64,000 nt of DNA, from assembly GCA_022747635.1 (NCBI GenBank), contig JAKTNV010000007.1:9547497-9611496 (forward strand). Direction: 5' to 3'. Source of the DNA: Hetaerina americana. Its lineage: Eukaryota > Arthropoda > Insecta > Odonata > Calopterygidae. The notes under the pieces are model-generated. The model was not told the DNA's origin, did not search any database, and saw only the letters and a program-made list of their open reading frames with translations. Shown piece after piece: positions 9,415-21,839 of the stretch. The translations under genes and the position numbers were made by a program. Every line of letters starts with the position of its first letter. Positions within the stretch are counted from its first letter, which is position 1.

Positions 9415-9492
9415 AAATGAAGGAAGTAACTTTGTAATGTCACACACACTCACATTAACGTGTTTGGAATTACTAAATTACTTCCTTCATTT
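9415..9492. repeat. Short inverted repeat, 15-bp perfect arms
   Basis: AAATGAAGGAAGTAA (9415-9429) is the reverse complement of 9478-9492. A second weaker pairing, GTAAT with ATTAC, lies inside, separated by an ACAC-rich loop. This may be the relic of a small inverted-repeat transposon. No target duplication was found. Confidence 0.65.
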
Positions 9493-10179
9493 TCGGTAGT
9501 TACTTGGTTTGATAGTAAATTGGTAGTTAGTTGTTAGTGTAATGGTTGTTCCTTGATACAAGGTGAAAGGAGAAAGGGTTATTCCAGGGAATTCGTCACT
9601 TGAGTAATCGAATCAATATAAATGAGTTATATACGGGAATCAGAGCCTCATAATCTAAGCACACATTGATATTAAAGTTCTTTGGTGATAGAAGAATCAT
9701 CCAATATGCACTCCGTTCATTGGGGTTTTCGAAAAGAACGCGGGGATAGTTTATCGGTGTGCGTAATTGCGTGAGAAGGAAAATGAGAATAACTCCAAAG
9801 AAAAAAGATTAAATCTTTAAAGAAGGATCCGGAATATTGCTCAAAGTTGTGCAAATTATAAAATAACGATAAGATTATGGACAATTAACGTGCAGTAGCA
9901 CACGCGATTGATTACGTAATCGAATTCTGTCATTTTGTAATATTAATAAAAACAATTATTCACTCTCCGGGGAAAAGTTAGCAATAAAATTTAATTTCGA
10001 AGAATCAAGCAATATTTTTTCTTATTGTGTTTATCATTAAAAAGACGTGAAGAATGGTGAAAATTTAATCACATTACATTCACTTCAATTTATGTCATTC
10101 GGTGAAAATGATTCGAGATCTAGACTTACGGGAAATTGGGCACTCGGGCACCATTGTGTCCTTGATATTTCCCGTTAAT

Positions 10180-11040
10180 TAACGCCCCCTCACGCTCTGT
10201 CACCGTCGACTGTCTGCTTTGGCGCCGTACGAGTCTCGCCCTCCACCCCCTCTCCTCCCCGCGCAACCCCTCCCCTAATGCGCGCACCGCGTCGCCAGAT
10301 TTCCCTCCCCGCCTCTGGGGCCGGCTGCGGCAATCAGCTGATTTGGGGCGAGGGAGAGAGTGTAAGAGAAGGAGGAGAGGGCGGGTGTGTTTGCGTAGCG
10401 GGGGGATGGGAGGTTGCACTCCGCCCCGGAATGTGGGGCTCTCACGCGCTCGGGGGGGACGACGGAGCGGGTTTGTTTTAGGGGGAGGGGGGCGCCTCCA
10501 CCCTCTCATTCCTCGCCGCATCCAGGAAATGGAGAGGGGTGCGAGCGGGGGTTAGGGAGGATTTAATGGGGGTGGAGAAGATAGGGGGGTGCTTTTAATG
10601 AATGGCGCATTCGGCCTTGACATCCCCACCCCCTTCCTTCAAGGCGGAGGAGGTTGCTTCTCTCTCTCTCTCTATGGATAAAGAGGTCCTTGCCCCCCCC
10701 CCTTCCCTCCCTCCCCCGCCTCGGTCTGCTTTGCGCATGTTCGCCTTCCCGCCTCCCCTCAACCCCGTAACGATGCGAAGACTACCCCCGCGATGTATAT
10801 CCGCTTCTGGCGGCCGCTCCCCCTCCCAATGCCCCACGGGATGCCTGGGGCACCCATCAACGCCCCCCCCTAATAGACCGACCGCCCCTTCCTCCTGCCA
10901 AACCCCCCTCCCATCGTGGGCCGAAGCGGTCTCGTTCTCCTCGCCAGGGCCGGCCGCCTTAGTCGGTCGCGTGCAACGAGGACGACTGGCTCGCGCTCCG
11001 TGCTTCGATGGCGCCAGTTGTGACATCGGCGCCAGCGGTC
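10180..11040. other. GC-rich polypyrimidine/CpG island
   Basis: The island is dense in CCCTCCCC tracts and CpG, unlike the AT-rich flanks, with one strand pyrimidine-rich over long blocks. It contains several overlapping open frames up to 176 codons on both strands, all proline/serine/arginine-rich with no domain, which GC-rich skewed DNA produces by chance. It could be a CpG-island promoter, but no TATA, initiator or splice pattern convinced me. Confidence 0.5.
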
Positions 11041-11974
11041 GAATGTGTCTATCAAAAACTTCAGTGAACCAGCTTAGAAAGCATTGGTACAGTTCATTAA
11101 TAAATGAGCAACATGTGAAAGGAGATAGTTAACGTTGAACAAATAAATCATCGGCTAATTTTAACGGATACCGATGTAACAATTATTAAATGGTATAATA
11201 AATATACCCGCAGACATACTATATGAGGGGCAAGCATATGAAGGACACCTCAAAATGTATACAATTTGCACTTAATTCTATATTTACAATAAAAACGGCA
11301 CATTTTTTTGAATGAGCCCTGAAATTAAAAATTGGTCTCTGTCAATGAGAGGCTTGCAAGGAGACTGCGATTCACCCTGGTTCGATGCTATCATGACGTC
11401 GACAAGTCTTCAATAATAATTCGGCTTTGTTCACTTATCATCTATCACCAATTATTGATGGAAACTGTGGCTGGATTATGAAATTCTACATTTAAACACA
11501 TTTTACCTTGGTTTTCGAGAAATGTGAACAGTTTTTCCCTGATATTTTATGCCGCATTGTATGCTATTATGGCGTGGGGGGTCGTTTGTACACTTGACCT
11601 TGCCTGGATTCACGTTTTCCCCTCATATCTTCCCGCCATGGCCTCTTTTAATAATATAGTGCTCTGCTAGAAGTATTAGTCCTTCGACGCTAGAAAATAA
11701 CATGACTACCTTTTTTTAAATCATCTACAAACGATACCCATGATCTTCACGGATGGATTGAACCTTGGGCACTAGTGAAGGAATTTAATTAAAATATTTA
11801 AAATCTCTGTGTCCTTACTTATTTTAAGTGCGCGTAGACACTTTTCATTGCATATTTTTTATCAGAAAATTAAAATGTCCTGCATCCCCAATGATCATTT
11901 CGTATGACATTTTAATATTGTAGAACATCACGATTATTTATTTGAGCATATTTTTCACTACCACATCGACAAGT

Positions 11975-12301
11975 AATGCAACAATTTCAGAGTGTAAAAA
12001 TCATTCGCCTTGACTGGGATTCGAACCCAGATCCCTCAATTTCCGGTCGAGTGCTTTAGCCACTTAAGCTACCGAGGCGTCCTCTTAAACTCTGAAATTT
12101 TGGGGCATTTAAAGGAACAAGATTTGTGACGAAATACCGTACATACAATGTCACAGGCATTCGTAGTCGTGCGCAAGGCGCCACAGTCCACGAGGTTAAA
12201 GCCAACTTTAAACACGTATGGTGTTTTCACTTTGACAAATTCCAAAGAATTTCGAATCCCAGTCAAGGCGAATGATTTTTACACTCTGAAATTGTTGCAT
12301 T
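11975..12301 (-). repeat. tRNA-like repeat with perfect 51-bp inverted ends
   Basis: The arms 11975-12025 and 12251-12301 are perfect 51-bp reverse complements separated by 225 bp. The left arm contains the 3' half of a tRNA-like module (12007-12078), so the right arm carries a second, inverted copy of its T-arm. A looser copy of the arm end (ACTCTGAAATTTTGG) occurs inside at 12089. The structure resembles a SINE that folded back or template-switched during reverse transcription. Confidence 0.85.
12007..12078 (-). repeat. tRNA-like module, well-folded
   Basis: On the minus strand the acceptor arms GCCTCGG and TCAAGGC pair at six of seven positions, one of them a wobble, with one mismatch. 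The anticodon stem CTCGA/TTGAG (one wobble) surrounds loop CCGGAAA. The T-arm CTGGG/CCCAG around TTCGAAT is perfect. Position 33 is C, and an anticodon of GGA (Ser) would not fit the short variable arm. I therefore call it a tRNA-derived repeat head rather than a functional tRNA. It is clearly related to the module at 2635-2709. Confidence 0.75.
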
Positions 12302-12559
12302 GAAATGCACATTAGCGGATGACTCCGTTAAAAGTTACTGTTGCGGCATCTCTCGCAGTTTCTTTGGAATTTATCGACAAGTAAGTTGATTTTCCTGAAT
12401 GGAGCTCCGGATACATTTCAAACATATTTTCTTAGATTAGCTCACACATCCGATGCCTGCCCTTCGATGAATTTCTTAACGTGCCGAGTTACCGTAGCTG
12501 CAGAGTTTGAAAAGTGATTCATTTGGAAGTGGTTCATTCCTGTACAGTGTTTGGTATTT
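12302..12559. other. Non-coding stretch
   Basis: No gene or repeat is recognised between the tRNA-like repeat and the next LINE fragment. Confidence 0.55.
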
Positions 12560-12860
12560 GGAAAAGCTAACAGGAAATTAGGATTTAATATGAGAGTATT
12601 GGGAAATTGGGACGAAAAGGTTTAAGATTATTATTATCTTTCACTGGTTAGGCCTCATTTAGAATATCGTGTAAAATTATAGCGATTAGGGGTAGAACAA
12701 ATAGATTTAAGATTTGATTTTTCCCACGAAAGATAACGAACAGAATAACCTTATCCGTAGGCGCTAGAGGGGGGAGTTATTTTTTATCAAAAGCATTCCA
12801 GTGTTTGATCACCTCCTTCCAATCACCCTGGTAGTGGATTACAGAGCACTATGTAATAAT
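12560..12860 (+). pseudogene. CR1/L2-like LINE 3' end with internal deletion
   Basis: A plus-strand frame reads KANRKLGF, then DEKV, a stop, DYYYLSLVRPHLEY and a second stop. The same order occurs at 57.95-58.09 kb (KKLGFIKRVVG, NEKVKERCYFALVRPHLEY). After the second stop the sequence jumps directly to family 3'-UTR sequence and a decayed terminal block (ATCACCTCCTTCCAATCACC, 12809-12828). About 300 bp of the reverse-transcriptase C-terminus are missing. Confidence 0.7.
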
Positions 12861-14119
12861 AATAAACATACAACAAACTATATAACATTTTGCCTATTTG
12901 GATGAAATATAACTGTATTTGGTGGGATGGACAGGGTGAAAATATCGTTACCTCACACAATGATTTGGAACAACAGCAGTGCTGATTTGTATCACAAAGG
13001 AAGAGAGTATTTTAGTCTCTTAAAGTAACAGCCTAGTCTTGAATGTGTAAAATCCTTGTTTAGACTAAAAAACTGCACTTAATGTGAAGCTGAAGGTTAA
13101 CTTAATTTATATTCATCTTTTCAGCTGAATAACTTGTTTTTTAGCTCCTCACCTTATCATTTAGCAAAATGTCGAGAGCAGTACAATATCTCAGCGTATC
13201 ATACCGCGTTTGTCATGTTTTTTTTGCAACATTGGGCTATATTTGTGTTGCATATCACTAATAGATACAAGGGCCTCTGAATATTTGGGGAATATGGAAC
13301 TTAATCAAATTCTACAGAGTAGACAGAATGAGTTGCACGAATATTTCACAGAATATTTCAAAGAGTAAGGTCAGTATGTTGTAGACGTCAAGAAAACGAC
13401 TAAACAGCTTCCCCCTGCAACACACCTACACACACTAGCGGTGGCTCAAATGGTAATACCTAACCTTACGTGAAACTAGAATGAATGAGATTAATTTGAA
13501 CCAGTGGAATCGATTTCTTCAAAAATATGTTCCCTGTAGAAGAATCTTTTCTTTCAAAACTGTGAATGAATTTATAAAGAGGGTGAACCAATGCTAATTG
13601 GGGTTTATTATTGTAAGTTTTAGGCCAGCGGCGGTCATTAGGATTAAATTGTTTTTAAAATGACGATTTTATGTCGGCTTGTTGTCAGGTCTTAGTTCCT
13701 CCTCTCTTCGTAGACTTCGAGGAGAAAAATGAAATGAATTGGCCTCGCGTTCTCCTTCCAGACACTCCGCTCCTCAACTCCGGGGTCGGAGATTCGCAAT
13801 TTGACTGGAGCGGGTGACTTTCCTCTCGAAACAAAAAGATCAAAAAGTTTTGCAGAGAGGGAGACGCCTCGGATGGAGCCCGCCACTCCCTCCCCCTTTC
13901 TTCCCCCCCTCGAAGCAACTCTCGTATCTTCGCTCCTTCACCAGTCCTTCCATTTCTCTCTCCCTCTCTCCCTCTCTCCCTTTCTCCGTCCTTCGTCGCA
14001 CGCCACCGCAGCCGAACATTCCCTTTACTCTCGTTTTGCTGCGATCAATCACCGTCACAATTTCCGCCATGTCTATGGAACATCATATTATATTTCCTCA
14101 CTGCTAATACAATGAATAG
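12861..14119. other. Non-coding stretch with CT-rich tract
   Basis: AT-rich sequence is followed by a CT-rich tract at about 13880-14000 (CTCTCCCT repeats). No gene is recognised. Frames through the CT tract are low-complexity. Confidence 0.55.
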
Positions 14120-14290
14120 GGGATCGTGGTATTCCCAGTGGGTTGAGAGAAGGTTTTTCTTGGCTCCGGTTCGATTCCAGGTGGCACCTCTCTCACAGCG
14201 TCAAAGGTTTTACTCATGTGATTCCTCGTGTACCTCAGCCGCTACACTGCCACCCTAATTAAAAGGGACCTTGTAAATGTTTGACTTTTA
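14120..14290 (+). repeat. Possible tRNA-derived SINE, third type
   Basis: An A-box-like TATTCCCAGTGGGTTGAG near 14130 is followed 35 bp later by B-box GGTTCGATTCC (14168-14178), a normal Pol III spacing. Non-tRNA sequence and an AATTAAAAGGGACC segment follow. I found no second copy in the window, so the boundaries are guesses. It may be a decayed tRNA-like fragment only. Confidence 0.4.
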
Positions 14291-14439
14291 CATGCCACGT
14301 AGGCTTAGTGCGAGGCGACTTATTGAAATAAGAGTGGAAACAAATTTCAAGCAAAGGTTGACCAATAATATTCAATTATATTGCCCAAATGAAAAATAAA
14401 ATTAGGTCACACTACATTTTAAATCTCTTGCGTGTATTG

Positions 14440-14705
14440 AAAAGATGTCCCTTTAGCCATAATGTTGAAGATGTATCAAAAACCCCATCGTATTAATGTT
14501 AGAGAGATCACGTTAATAAAATTAGAGAGATTAATTGTAGATCAGATCGATCTAAGATGTGATCTTTTCCGCAAACGATAAAGCATCAGGATAAGATTGT
14601 GCGACCACGCTACGGGGGAAAAGTATTTTTGGTCAAACGTTGTTTGGTGTGTATTCACCCCCTACCACACACCCTAATGGTGAATCGCTGGGTACTACGT
14701 AAGTG
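14440..14705 (+). mobile_element. CR1/L2-like LINE 3' untranslated end
   Basis: The copy aligns in order with the 7.3-kb and 20.4-kb copies: the CCCCATCGTATTAATG segment, two AGAGAGAT blocks, a GATCTAAGATGTGATC stretch, AAACGATAA, then the terminal CACCCCCTACCACACACCCT and TGGTGAATCGCTGGGTAC. No coding part is left. It is on the plus strand. Confidence 0.65.
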
Positions 14706-17700
14706 TTATAAAATTTAATTTAATATTATTAAGGTCTACCACACAATTACAGTCCTATGCATAACTGGAAAAGAGCAAAAACCAAATCATTGCTTGTTAT
14801 TCTTCGATCAATATTGAATTTAAATCAAAAATAGTAAAAAAAACAGTAACGATCGGCTTAAGTTAAGTATCTTCACTTCAAAATGTTCCTTTGCATTTTT
14901 TAAAACATGTCCTTGTTCTCTAAATTGTGGGCTCTTTTGTTCTGCCCGCGCGTCAGAGCATGACACATGGTGTAAACAAGAGTGAGTCTACTGCAGTTAT
15001 GATTTAGCGCAGTCTATGCGGATTTATAAGCTTTCATTTTGGGCACGATGGCCGATGGGAGAGAATTTCGATCACGTACCGATATTTTAATCACTGTCGT
15101 GACGTGGAGTCAAAGAGGGAGGTTCACGCGAGGGTCGAACGTTCAAGAACGATGTCCGATGGGCCTTGTATGCACACCTTCTCACATTGGTTGTGATAAA
15201 AGATTATCCTCTGGAGCACGTTTATATGTCATGAGTATTCTGAAGCTACTTATTTGGACGGTTTGCACGACGCCTTTCGACGGACGCGTGCTGCGTTCGT
15301 GATAAAACGTGTTCGACGTATCCTGCACAGTGTAACATTTTACATAGTTACATGCCCAATGTTCAGTATTAAGAGAAGTAAGTGCTCAAAACACTTGGAT
15401 ACGTGCTTTGAGCATCTACTTATCCTTCTTAATCTTATCCAGGTATTTGAGAAGATATTATATCTTAAAATATTCAACACCATCCCAATAAATATATTTC
15501 ATTCAATTTATTTACCAGAATCTCTTTAACGTTGATTTGAAATCGAGTTTACGGTAAACCAACCAACTAAATAAACACTATTACCTGATTTTTATTATTT
15601 TTAATCTGTCAGCTATGTATATATGTGATCGTGTGCCATTTAAACAAATACTTGGCGTTTTTACCGCGCTAGATTCATCGTATAGAGTTCAAATTTTCTA
15701 CCACTGGGATATGCGTACTCGGAAATCGTTCTGCGTCCTATGATGTTCCATGTCCGACGAGAATTGAAGAAAAAGACAAATTGGTTTGGGTCTTCTCCTC
15801 GAAGGAATGGACGGACGACTGAGGGGGTGGGAGACACGAGAGCGACTCCCGGTCTTTCTCTCTCTCTCTCTCTCTCTCTCCCTTCACATCTTTCTTCCCT
15901 CTCTCTCTCTTCGGTATTCGTGTGGAAGGAAGGAGATGAGGGGAAGGTAGGCGTCCCCCTACCCCACCGCCCACCCCGCGGAGTCTGCTGAAGGACCCCT
16001 CTCTCTCTGCCTCTCGCCCCCCTGCACCCTCCTAGTCCTCCTCCACCTCTCTCTCCCTCTCGCTCCCTCTGCAGCCAGAGGGAGAGAGAGCGCGCCCCGA
16101 GGGTGGGCGGGGTGCGAGGGCGGGGGGAGGGAGAGAAGGGGATCCCAGGCGAACGGTAGGTACAGGAAAATTGAATTTAAATTCATGAAAAGGGGAAGAC
16201 GGGTGGGGGAGGGGGGTGAGGAGGGAGGGGGCGCGAATAGGGGGGAGGGGTGGGGGAGTGGTTTGAGCCCTCCGTCGGCCCTCCTCTCATATCTGCCGTA
16301 ACATCCTTCCAGCGCCATTCCAGCGACTTATCCCTAACCCAACCACTCCAGCCTCCCCTTTCCATCACACACGCGATCCCGTCTCCCTCCCCCCTGCCCC
16401 TCCTCCCCCTTCGCAGCACTCCACACACGCGGTTCCTCGGAACAGAAAGGAGATTCCTTCTCGCACACCCAAGGGCGAGAGAGAGGGAGAATGGGGGGGG
16501 GGGTGGGCCCTTCTTCCCACCCTCAATCCCCCGAGACGCCGCGCCCCCCTCATTCTCATGTCTCTTCTTTCTTCCCCCCTCGGCACCCCACTTCCCCCCC
16601 CACACCCTGCGCCACCCCCGCTGCGACTTCCGAATTCTGCCCGCGTCATTCCATCCCCTTCCTCCCTCCCTCCCCCACGTTCTCATACCCTCTGGATACT
16701 CGCCCCGCGCGCTCAACAACGTGGCCGCCCGCGTATTTTGTTCCGTCCGCTATAGGCAGGTGTACGCCGAGCCGCCCATTCCATTTCGGCCTGCTCTGCG
16801 GCGCATTGAAGTGGAACGAGTTGGACTTTTAAAGCGTAGCACGGCGAGGAGGCCGCACTCGGTGGGAAAGGTGGGCGCCGCTCAGCCCTCTGTTGGCGAC
16901 TGTGGTCGTGCATGGCACTGCATGCACTCCTTTGTCAAAATGACTTTCGGCAATCGATCTGGTCTTTGATTCGAAACGCACTCAGATGATCGCTGAACGT
17001 CAAATGCGCGGAGCCTCGACTCGACTCAAAATACGAGTTGCATGTACGTATGCATTGGCCGCCAACATTACCGGATTAGGAGACGAGAGATCCATCGCGT
17101 CATCCGCGGAAGAGTTATCTGGAGACACGGCTTCGTCAAAGGAATGTTGGGAGGTGTGGGTGGCACTTGGGGAATAATAGTACGAGTTTTCGTTTGTTAC
17201 ATCGACTGCTTGGCCATTTTGCTACTTCAAATAATTTCCCAAATACGTAAAAGGGTCGCAATATATGATACGTCCGAATATCTGTAGAGTATCTCAGTTT
17301 GGCATGACAGATATTTGGAAAAATTTTAATTATTAAAGTGAAAATCGCACATAATACCAATTTAACCAACCTGCTTTTAGTTATTTTGGTTACGTTATAT
17401 AAAAACCATAGAAGTGACTAGACTACACGCAAAATATGCACTACAGGTATCATATTCTCCTTCCATATAGGAATCGTAGAGAAATTAATATATTAAACAC
17501 GAGTAGAAAATATGAAATAAGCGTTAGTAGGTGAGCTTTTTTAAACAATATTTAATATATATTTAGTTTTGTGAAATTATTTCTTTGTATAGCATGTAGA
17601 TTGCCGTTTCTATGCTCCATGGATCTCAGATATACATATTTTACCTAATTTAACAAGATATGCGCAATGGTTAAGGTGCTTTTGTGTTCGTTACATTGTA

Positions 17701-18024
17701 ACGGTACCTTACCGGCCATGAAAATGAGGGAGTGCTTTTTTGCATTGTATCCAATTCTCAGCTGTATTTTATTTATCCACTTCTTCCTTCGTGATCTCCC
17801 AAGTAGAGGATGCCCACCGTAGAATATCATCCTTGATCGTTCGCTGCTTGTTTTCATATGTTCACTGGCACGCAGTCCACAACTGTGCATGAAGTATTCG
17901 TTTTAACATTTCTGTTAAACCCCAGGATGACAGGGCACCAAATTCCATCTCTGGCCTTGTGATTGTATCTTTCCCTCTCGTAATCCAGCCCTACCCTTCG
18001 GCTGGCAAAGTGCTGAGAGTAGAA
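14706..18024. other. Non-coding stretch with large polypyrimidine island
   Basis: It contains AT-rich DNA, a (CT)n tract at about 15856-15882, a GC-rich pyrimidine/purine-skewed island (15830-16760) and AT-rich DNA again. No recognisable gene. The longest frame (239 codons at 16250-16969) is proline/serine-rich across the skewed island and looks accidental. Confidence 0.55.
15830..16760. other. GC-rich polypyrimidine/polypurine island
   Basis: Long blocks are nearly pure pyrimidine (16350-16420, 16560-16700) or purine (16080-16140, 16190-16255) on the given strand, with G- and C-runs at 16494-16503. Such mirror-skewed DNA can form triplex or quadruplex structures. No coding interpretation is supported. 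Confidence 0.6.
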
Positions 18025-18205
18025 TACACAGAACAGTGTAGATTAGATAGATTAAATGTATTTTTTTCTCTCGAACGGTAAGACATCATCATAACGTTAT
18101 CCTACCGCCGTAGGGGGAAAGTGTTGAAATTTGTTTTGTGCGTGATCACCCCCTGCCGCACACCCTAGTGGTGACTTGCAGGGTACCACTAATGCATCTC
18201 TATTT
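18025..18205 (+). mobile_element. CR1/L2-like LINE 3' terminus
   Basis: The short plus-strand copy has a TAGATTAGATAGATTAAATG block, CGAACGGTAAGACATCATCA, then the terminal ATCACCCCCTGCCGCACACC and TAGTGGTGACTTGCAGGGTAC, the clearest version of the family terminus after the 58.7-kb copy. Confidence 0.7.
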
Positions 18206-20439
18206 TTAACATTAGGGTGAGTATAGGCGGCTGAAATGTATTTAAGATTCAGAATATTTCGTGCGGGGCGTTGTGACATTTTTTTCCCAACAAAAATTGT
18301 TTAAATTGCTGACATTTCAGCCACAAAGCAATTTCACTCGGCAGATAAAACTCTATCATTTGAGCGAAACGATAATGTGAGGTTTTATTGTGCATTAGCT
18401 GGACCCCCCCCCCCCCGAACACTTTGTACCCGGTGCCTGGCGAGGAGTGTGTACCATTCAATTGATCATAAGGTAAAACTTGCGTCACACGATTGCTCTG
18501 GAGTAGGATAGGCATCTATTGTCATGTTACTATCAGTCTTTTCTTACGTCTTGCTGGAGCTAGCCAGTTTGCACGAGAGAAGTTCCGACCGCGGATGGTC
18601 GATATTTAACAAAATATTTATGCGCGTGTAGTAGGGCTGAGAAGTGGATGAAGGGAATATCGAGATGATGAGGAATGTTGAAGGGTGTGATAATCAGAAA
18701 GGAAAACGTAATGCGCGACTAATTTAGACGTCGGCAGAGAAAACATGAATGTTGGACGGAATGAAGGGGTGTAGAAATTAATGTGTGGGGTTTGAAGTCA
18801 TTGCATTGTAATATATTATTATAAGTGTATCTATGTACTGTCTTGTCAGAGTAAGCTATTTAAATAACCTTTGCTATGTGCGTCTTGCTTGACGAATCTC
18901 GGTAGTATACCTGTGTTTAGTTTCTATGGGTTGATCAAAAATCAATTTTTGCCAATTTTAGACAATTCCTAATAAAGAGTACTACTCGTTTAGAGGGCCA
19001 ATAAGTTTGCATGCAGTTAGGCCGAGGAAATGGTGAAGCACGCTCGGACAAGTTATTCAAAGTATTCGTCATGTTGAGATTTTAGTTCCGTTAATGCCCA
19101 TAAAATGGATTGTAATTGTCGCTACACTTTAAGGGGAGACCTTCAACCCAGAACCCTCCTCCATACGCCTCCGCACCAGGAAGGATGGCTCGGAATGCAG
19201 CCGCGCAGGTGCAGTGAGCCTCCATCGCAAGCATGGGTCTCGAAGATTAATTTGCGGGTGTCGTCGACTCGGAGCGCCAATGATGGATTGCATTCAAGAT
19301 CACGAATTTGGTATACGGTCGCCCTCAAGAAGTATATTTGGCAAACATCATGCATCTTCCTTCTCTATGGATTCTGAAACCTCATGCCAGCATCCAAATT
19401 TTCAATAACTGTATCGTCGACAGCAATGCTCATTAACATACGATGCTAGCAACATCTCGCTGGATGACAAATATACGATGCACCTGGAATTTATTCAACC
19501 TGATGGAAAATAGTGCGGGTTGGCAGTTTAAAAACGATATGATAAACGGTCAAACGAGAATGATGCTATTCAAATATTTCGTTTCGTCCATCAACCCTTC
19601 TCATGGTAGATGGAGATCTGCTGATTATCAGCAACCATAGATACAGCGTATTATAATTTATTTGAACCAGGCAAAAGATTTGCGTTTTAGATCTAAAATT
19701 TAGCATATTTTAATGAAATATAATTTGGCGTTGATTTATACAAGTACATGACTTATTGCATAAATATTGCTCAATTTAAATAAATAATTAAGCTTCGGTA
19801 TCACTTGTATGTCAGCTGCAAAAATAAACATCAATTTAATCATTTTTATTATTTATCCAAGGGAAATTTAGACAATTTAATCTTCAACATTATTATAAAA
19901 ACACTACTCTCCGAATCACATTGATTGAGTGTTACAATTTAAAAATAAGGTACTTTGATTAGTTTTCTGGAAGAGAAAAAATATTATGGGGATTCTGAAA
20001 GCTTCATGCATTTGCAAAATGCATTGTTCAAATTCTTTTATATAAACTTAGTCTCATTGCTTTTACAGAAAGAAATAGCGCAAAAGACGCCAAAAACAGT
20101 ACAAAATGCGTGCAAGGCCGTATTTTGAAGGCCATATTAAAAAGTCTGTTGTGTTTAATCTGGTTAAAATTTCACTGTGATCGGATGAAAGTACATTACG
20201 CTTTCGGAGACTATATAAATTCTTTTCCCGCCGGATTAAAAACAAAAAGTTTTATTTCAAAGTGGCATGATTTTTTGCAAAAAAATAGGAACTAGACTGA
20301 TTTGTGTCATAATAATGAACTCATTTGGCAAATCCGAATGCCCTTTTTTCTTTTTTTAGAAAAAGGTGATCGTTTGATTATAATTATATGGCCACTTTCT
20401 ATGTTCACATCTCAAGGGTCTTGACATTATATTTATATG
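18206..20439. other. Non-coding stretch
   Basis: Mostly AT-rich DNA with a 15-base C-run near 18402. No gene, element or significant inverted repeat was noticed. Confidence 0.55.
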
Positions 20440-20960
20440 GCATAATACCCTGCGAGTCACCGCTAAGGGTGTGTGGCAGGGGTTGATTACTCACCAGACT
20501 ACTTTTGACAAGAACTACTTCTCACCCCTGGCGCGGTCAGAAAACATTATTCTGATCCCTTATCGTTGGCGGAAAAAATAACATCTTAAATCTATCTATT
20601 TTACCCTTCATATTTCTAATTTTATTTCCATGATCTCTCCTACCGTAGTACGACGGGGCTAATAATAAATGCATTTTCAACATTACTGCCAAAGAGACGT
20701 CCTTTCAACTTCTGCAAGGGATATACGTGTAAGTCAACCTTATCTCAATGAGTGATTCCATCATTGCTCCTCTAATAATTTTGATACACTACTCAGTTTA
20801 TCATAAAAGCAAAAGACATGTCAGCTGCATATCAGCTGACATGTCAGCTGCTGTCAGCTTCTACGCCGCACGCGATTCAATGCGGGAAGCAGTTCAACTT
20901 CGAGAGAGTCCGCAATACTAAAAGTATATTTTAAATGAGGGGTAACTAACGAAATATCTC
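20440..20960 (-). mobile_element. CR1/L2-like LINE 3' end, minus strand
   Basis: The orientation and layout match the 7.3-kb copy: the 3' terminus lies at plus-strand 20447-20485 (ACCCTGCGAGTCACCGCTAA), then the 3'-UTR, then a decayed reverse-transcriptase C-terminus. TGAGTGATTCCATCATTGCT corresponds to the SLNRV-type end of the 7.6-kb fragment. Coding frames are broken. A small palindrome (20815-20845) sits inside. Confidence 0.65.
20815..20845. repeat. Palindrome with 13-bp arms
   Basis: GACATGTCAGCTG (20815-20827), a 5-bp spacer, and its reverse complement (20833-20845), followed by extra TCAGCTG direct repeats. It lies inside the LINE copy and is absent from the 7.3-kb copy, so it is a later local event. 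Confidence 0.8.
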
Positions 20961-21774
20961 ATTTCCCCAATAATCTTTTAATAAATCACAATTTTTATTT
21001 TAGCTCATCCATATATTCCCCAGATTGTGTCACCCGGTAGAGATCGTGACTTAGGGTAATGTCTAGGTATTTAATCAAGTCTACACTTTCCATTACGAAG
21101 GGCTGGGTTTAGTGAAATGCAGAAAGGAACCAAGCGTAATTCAATGACCACTTCTTCGGAGCTAGCGGGCACGATTTAGAGGCGGTAAATGACCACGATC
21201 GGTTTCCTGTTGCCACGTTACTGCGCGTTCCCGTTGGTTTTGTGGAGACGTTCGTGCGGAGCAATATCGAAACTTGGTAATTGGTGCTCACTTTGGACCC
21301 ACCCACATCGGTAGTCGGCGGCATGGGGACTCAAAAATCCAGCAGCACGAGCTAATCAGCTGGAGTGGCGTAACCAGGTAGTTAGCACTGATCATAGGAC
21401 ACTAGGTGCAGGTAACTAGAACTGATGCTACGAATATCACGAATGAAGCTCATTCCATCATTGTTTTTATGTCTCAGCTATACTATATTAATTCTTTCTC
21501 ACTGACGGCTAAGAGCCATTCATTAAAGTAATGACATGATTTTTATGGAAAGAGTACCACTGATATCCTAATGGGCGTGGTAGGTAACCGTAGTTCGACT
21601 GATAAATAATTAAATTTCGAAGTAGGTTTGTCTTAATGCTTTCCAGAGTGAAATAAATTGATTATATACATCTACATGATTAAAGAGTAAGTACGGTTGT
21701 ATGGTCTCAAAGTATCATTGTATATAAGAGCATTTTGTCTCATATCTGTCCTTTTTGTGTATGAATGTATGCGG

Positions 21775-21839
21775 ATTGTAAGAGTGACCGTTGGCCAGAC
21801 TTGACCATTACCACCAGGACAATTGCCTAATTGCAATGA
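21775..21839 (+). repeat. Dispersed repeat shared with 59.55 kb
   Basis: The segment from ATTGTAAGAGTGACCGTTGG to CAATTGCCTAATTGCAA recurs at 59546-59609 with a handful of differences. The second copy is followed by an AAATAAATAAATAAT tail, which suggests that both are 3' termini of a short-tailed retroelement. The source element is not identified. Confidence 0.7.

Larger units (their letters stand above)
8451..11974. other. Non-coding stretch with a GC-rich island
   Basis: AT-rich DNA to about 10.1 kb contains only the hairpin at 9415-9492. A GC- and CpG-rich island (10180-11040) follows, then AT-rich DNA. No protein or RNA gene is recognised. Confidence 0.6.

Noticed and set aside
10602..11132. 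176-codon frame in the 10-kb GC-rich island as a protein gene
   Set aside because: Pro/Ser/Arg-rich, overlapped by equally long frames on the other strand, no domain, and the base skew alone predicts such frames.
12007..12078. Functional tRNA-Ser(GGA)
   Set aside because: The fold is good, but a serine tRNA needs a long variable arm, which is absent, and it sits inside an inverted-repeat element.
16250..16969. 239-codon plus-strand frame
   Set aside because: Low-complexity Pro/Ser/Arg composition through a polypyrimidine island; competing frames of similar length in other phases.
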